From assembly GCF_022869865.1 (NCBI RefSeq), contig NZ_CP094984.1:2976001-3040000 (forward strand): 64,000 nt of DNA, read 5' to 3'. The notes below the pieces were generated by a model. The model made no database searches, was not told the DNA's origin, and saw nothing but the letters and a program-made list of their open reading frames with translations. Source of the DNA: Arthrobacter zhangbolii (GTDB lineage Bacteria > Actinomycetota > Actinomycetes > Actinomycetales > Micrococcaceae). The translations under genes and the position numbers were made by a program. Positions within the stretch are counted from its first letter, which is position 1. Each line of letters starts with the position of its first letter. Shown here in pieces: positions 61,055 to 64,000 of the stretch.

Positions 61055-64000
61055 CGTGCCACCTCCTCTTCGCCGGCCCGTGTTCCGGTGGTGTCGCCGG
61101 CGTTTTCGTCCGCACTAATGATCTGGGGTTCCTCCACTATGGTGTCCTCGTCATCCCTGTCACCTTCGCTGCGCTCGTCGATCTCCGAGCCCAGGCTGCG
61201 CAGGACGTCCAGCACGAGTCCCACCACAATGAGGTAGACGCCGATGTCGAAGATCGTGGAGGTGACGAACTTGACCTCCCCGAAAATCGGCCAGGTGAAC
61301 TTGATGATGGCGCTTTGCAGGACCTGTCCGCCGAAGAACAGCGGCGCTGCGGCGGACAGGGCGGCGAGGCCGAGGCCACCGCCGAGCAGGGTTCCGGCGC
61401 TGACGGGGCTGGCTTCCGCCAACTCGAACCGGCCGCCGGCAAGGTAGCGGATGGTCAGGGCGAGCCCTGCCATCAGGCCGCCCGCGAATCCGCCACCGGG
61501 GGCATTGTGGCCCGCGATAAGCAAGTAGACCGAGAAGATGATGACGGAGTGGAACAGCAGCCGCGTGATCACCTCGAAGATGATGGAGCGCCGTTCCGGG
61601 GCAAGCGTCCGGCCTGCCACCAGCCAGGCCTCGCGGCCAACGTTGGAGAACTTGCGGGCCAGAGCCAGGGTGGCCTGGCGCCGGCCGGTGGAGGCAAAGT
61701 GCTCCCGGCCGCGGTCCACCGAGCCGCTGGCAACCCCTTCAGCCCGGCGCCGCTTGTCGCCGCGGCCGCGGACAAAGATCAGGGAGGCCAGCCCGGTGGC
61801 GGCAATGGCCAGCACGGAGATCTCCCCGAAGGTGTCCCAGGCGCGGATGTCTACCAGCGTGACGTTAACAATGTTGTTCCCGCCACCGATTTCGTAGGCC
61901 AGCTTGGGGAAGTCCAGGGAGATGGGCGTGGCAACCCGGGACGCCATGGCGGTCATCGCGAAAATCACCATGCTGGCACCGAAGGCAATACCCAGGACGG
62001 CCCGCAGCAGCCGGTGCCGCTTCGGTTCGCGCTTCCACAGGCGTGCCGGCAGGGACCGCAGGGCCAGCACAAAGGCCACCAGCACAATGGTTTCGACCAG
62101 CATCTGGGTGAGGGCCAGGTCAGGGGCCCCCTGCAGCGCGAAGATCAGCGCAATGCCGTATCCGCTGACGGAGACCATCAGCACGGCGAGGAAGCGTTTG
62201 CTGGCCCGGGCGGCGGCAACGGCGCCGAGGATCACTGCTGCGCCGATCACGGCCTGAAGGGGATTGTCGTACAGCCGGAAATCCTGCGGCATGGGTGCGG
62301 CACGAACCAGCAGCGCCGACAACGGCGTCACAATCGCCATGGACAGGATGACGAAGAGGTAGAAGGACAGCGAGCCTCGCTGGGTGCGTCCGGTGACCCA
62401 GACGGCGACGTCGTCGAGCACGCCGATGGTGCCGCGGTAGGAACGCTCCGCGTCCAGCGGGAAGGCAATGTCCCGCTGGAAGGACTCCACGTTCCGGCGC
62501 AGCAGGAACAGTGCAACGCCGGCAGCAATGGTCAGTCCGGTCAGCCCGAGGGCCGGCGTCAGCCCGTGCCAGAGGGCCAGGTGCGTGGGCGGGCCGTCAG
62601 CCGGGAACAGGTCGGCGTAGGAGGCAATCGCGGTATCCAGCGGTCCCGGCCAGAGACCAAAAACCACGGTGGCCGCGGCGAGGATGGCCGGCGCGGCGAG
62701 GAAGGACCAGGAAACCGCTTTGAACGGGGTAGGTGCGCATCCGCCCTTGGTGGCGAAGGCACCCCAGATGAAGCGCGCACTGTAGGCGAAGGTAAGGACG
62801 GAACCGATAACGACGCCGGCCAGCAGGATCCAGCCCGCGAAGGTGCCTTGCTCCTCGCCATAGTGCACGTAGGTCTCGTAAACGGATTCCTTCGCCACGA
62901 AGCCCAGGAACGGCGGGATGCCTGCCATGGAGGCGGCGCCGATGACGGCAACCACCGCCAGTTTCGGCGCAGCGCGGAAGATGCCGGAGAGTTTGCGGAT
63001 GTCACGCGTTCCGGCCTGATGGTCAATGATTCCCACCACCAGGAACAGGGTGGCCTTGAAGAACCCGTGGGCAAGCAGCAGGCCCATTCCGGCCACCGCC
63101 GCTTCGCGGTTGCCCAGGCCCACCACCAGGGTCAGGAAACCGAGCTGGCTCACCGTCCCGTAGGCAAGGATCAGTTTGATGTCGAACTGCCGCAGCGCCC
63201 GCCAGCCGCCGACCAGCATGGTGAGCAGGCCCAGGATCAGCACGATCGGGTGCCACAGCAGGGTCTCGGAGAATCCGGGGGCCAGCCGCGCAATCAGGTA
63301 GATACCGGCTTTCACCATGGCCGCGGCATGCAGGTACGCGCTGACCGGAGTGGGGGCGGCCATGGCGGCCGGCAGCCAGAAGTGGAACGGCACCAGCGCG
63401 GACTTCGAGACAGCACCCACCAGCATCAGGGCGATGGCCACGTTGACCAACGTGCCCTGGGAGACCAGCTCCGGGGCCTGCGCCAGGATCTCCGAAATCC
63501 GGTAGGTCTGCGCTGCCGAGCCGAGCATGATCATGCCCACCAGCATCGCCAGACCGCCGAAGGTCGTCACGATCAGCGCCTGCAATGCCGCACGCCGTGC
63601 CGACAGGCGGTGTGCTGCGTAGCCGATCAGCAGGTAGGACAGGATGGTGGTCAGTTCCCAGAAGATGAACAGCAGGATGAGGTCATCTGCCGTAACAAGG
63701 CCGAACATCGTCGCTGCGAAAGCCAGCAGCTGCGCGCCGAAGGATCCCATCTTCGGATCATTGGGCCGGAAATACCGGGCGCAGTAGAACAGGACCAGCG
63801 CGCCAACACCGAGGATAAGGATGGAAAGAACCGCGGAAAGCGTGTCCATCCTGAACGCCAGCTCTACCCTGAGGTCAGGGATCCACGGAATAGTGACTGA
63901 CGGGGGTGCGTTCGGGGCACCCGAGGCGAGCGTCTGGTCAGCACCTGTGTACCGGGGGAAGGTGGCCACCAGCCAGATGAAGGCGGCGGCAGGGAAGGCC
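61051..64000 (-). CDS. mrpA: Na+/H+ antiporter subunit A fused to B, 5' end missing
   Basis: About 983 residues lie in the window and the frame stays open to the edge, so the start is outside. The NuoL-like part has PTPVSAYLHAAAMVKAG and WREL-type helices around FIFWELTTILSYLLIG. The C-terminal third carries MrpA-specific MFS-like helices and then an MnhB domain (FHSVIIFSVYLLIAGHNAPG, GGFAGGLMAGLALTIRYLAGG). No separate mrpB exists, so subunit B function is fused. An acidic tail (EIDERSEGDRDDEDTIVEEP) ends the protein. First visible gene of the operon A(B)-C-D-E-F-G. Confidence 0.95.
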   Translation of the reverse strand, partial: AFPAAAFIWLVATFPRYTGADQTLASGAPNAPPSVTIPWIPDLRVELAFRMDTLSAVLSILILGVGALVLFYCARYFRPNDPKMGSFGAQLLAFAATMFGLVTADDLILLFIFWELTTILSYLLIGYAAHRLSARRAALQALIVTTFGGLAMLVGMIMLGSAAQTYRISEILAQAPELVSQGTLVNVAIALMLVGAVSKSALVPFHFWLPAAMAAPTPVSAYLHAAAMVKAGIYLIARLAPGFSETLLWHPIVLILGLLTMLVGGWRALRQFDIKLILAYGTVSQLGFLTLVVGLGNREAAVAGMGLLLAHGFFKATLFLVVGIIDHQAGTRDIRKLSGIFRAAPKLAVVAVIGAASMAGIPPFLGFVAKESVYETYVHYGEEQGTFAGWILLAGVVIGSVLTFAYSARFIWGAFATKGGCAPTPFKAVSWSFLAAPAILAAATVVFGLWPGPLDTAIASYADLFPADGPPTHLALWHGLTPALGLTGLTIAAGVALFLLRRNVESFQRDIAFPLDAERSYRGTIGVLDDVAVWVTGRTQRGSLSFYLFVILSMAIVTPLSALLVRAAPMPQDFRLYDNPLQAVIGAAVILGAVAAARASKRFLAVLMVSVSGYGIALIFALQGAPDLALTQMLVETIVLVAFVLALRSLPARLWKREPKRHRLLRAVLGIAFGASMVIFAMTAMASRVATPISLDFPKLAYEIGGGNNIVNVTLVDIRAWDTFGEISVLAIAATGLASLIFVRGRGDKRRRAEGVASGSVDRGREHFASTGRRQATLALARKFSNVGREAWLVAGRTLAPERRSIIFEVITRLLFHSVIIFSVYLLIAGHNAPGGGFAGGLMAGLALTIRYLAGGRFELAEASPVSAGTLLGGGLGLAALSAAAPLFFGGQVLQSAIIKFTWPIFGEVKFVTSTIFDIGVYLIVVGLVLDVLRSLGSEIDERSEGDRDDEDTIVEEPQIISADENAGDTTGTRAGEEEVAR

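Noticed and set aside
61315-63900. 861-codon open frame antisense to mrpA
   Set aside because: Same effect of GC-rich third positions; Gly/Gln/His-rich translation with no domain.

Overview
The window is core chromosome of a high-GC actinobacterium, most likely a member of the Micrococcaceae close to Arthrobacter. Three things point there. The codons are strongly GC-rich. HspR/HAIR heat-shock control is present. The block acs, marP, crp, nth, NUDIX, ridA, DUF4177, two-domain penicillin-binding protein, metallophosphoesterase resembles the Mycobacterium tuberculosis Rv3667-Rv3683 neighbourhood. I see no insertion sequence, prophage, CRISPR array or integron, and no clear sign of recent transfer. 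About 50 protein genes and one tRNA fill nearly all of the sequence.

Layout, left to right. (1) 1-15,050: 5' part of nth; a membrane protein; acs with a CRP/GlxR-type site; an Ohr/OsmC peroxidase divergent from a TetR regulator across a 24-bp palindrome; an MHS-type transporter followed by aroQ; a DUF2332 gene interrupted by an in-frame amber codon; marP; crp; NUDIX, ridA and DUF4177; a bifunctional penicillin-binding protein with a metallophosphoesterase. (2) 15,214-22,850: tRNA-Pro(CGG), purC-purD on the minus strand, a class 3-type asparaginase, an SCP2-like protein, a small membrane protein, purF-purM and DUF3073. (3) 23,100-28,900: a septum-formation-family protein with a very long acidic N-terminus, then clpB under a HAIR operator, then an SRPBCC protein. 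(4) 29,326-34,493: betT-betB-betA, which take up choline and oxidise it to glycine betaine. (5) 34,595-44,830: a MecA-like penicillin-binding lipoprotein, YccF, a flavin-binding protein, a DEAD-box helicase, trmB, an SDR/XRE divergent pair, a NYN-domain protein, a methyltransferase and a MOSC protein. (6) 44,884-49,282: the dnaK-grpE-dnaJ-hspR operon with two HAIR operators around a clear promoter. (7) 49,346-53,806: a methyltransferase, a low-molecular-weight phosphatase, a P-loop kinase, a cardiolipin synthase and a PabC-like enzyme. (8) 53,838-57,133: a TPP-riboswitch-controlled ykoE-ykoD-ykoC transporter. (9) 57,252-64,000: DUF4235 and the Mrp Na+/H+ antiporter operon mrpA(B)-C-D-E-F-G, which runs off the right edge.

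How the genes work together. Stress physiology is a theme: chaperones (clpB, dnaK operon), osmoprotection (bet), Na+/pH homeostasis (mrp), peroxide defence (ohr) and envelope stress (marP, two penicillin-binding proteins). HspR is encoded here and its likely operators lie in front of both dnaK and clpB. The Crp/GlxR regulator is encoded here and a good candidate site lies in front of acs. At least ten genes share a TAGNNT box 6-8 nt before the start codon, which suggests leaderless transcription. I found no convincing new multi-gene system. The observations most worth checking are the amber codon in the DUF2332 gene, the Shine-Dalgarno-sequestering hairpin behind the TPP riboswitch, the ohr/tetR palindrome, the paired HAIR elements and the acidic septum protein.
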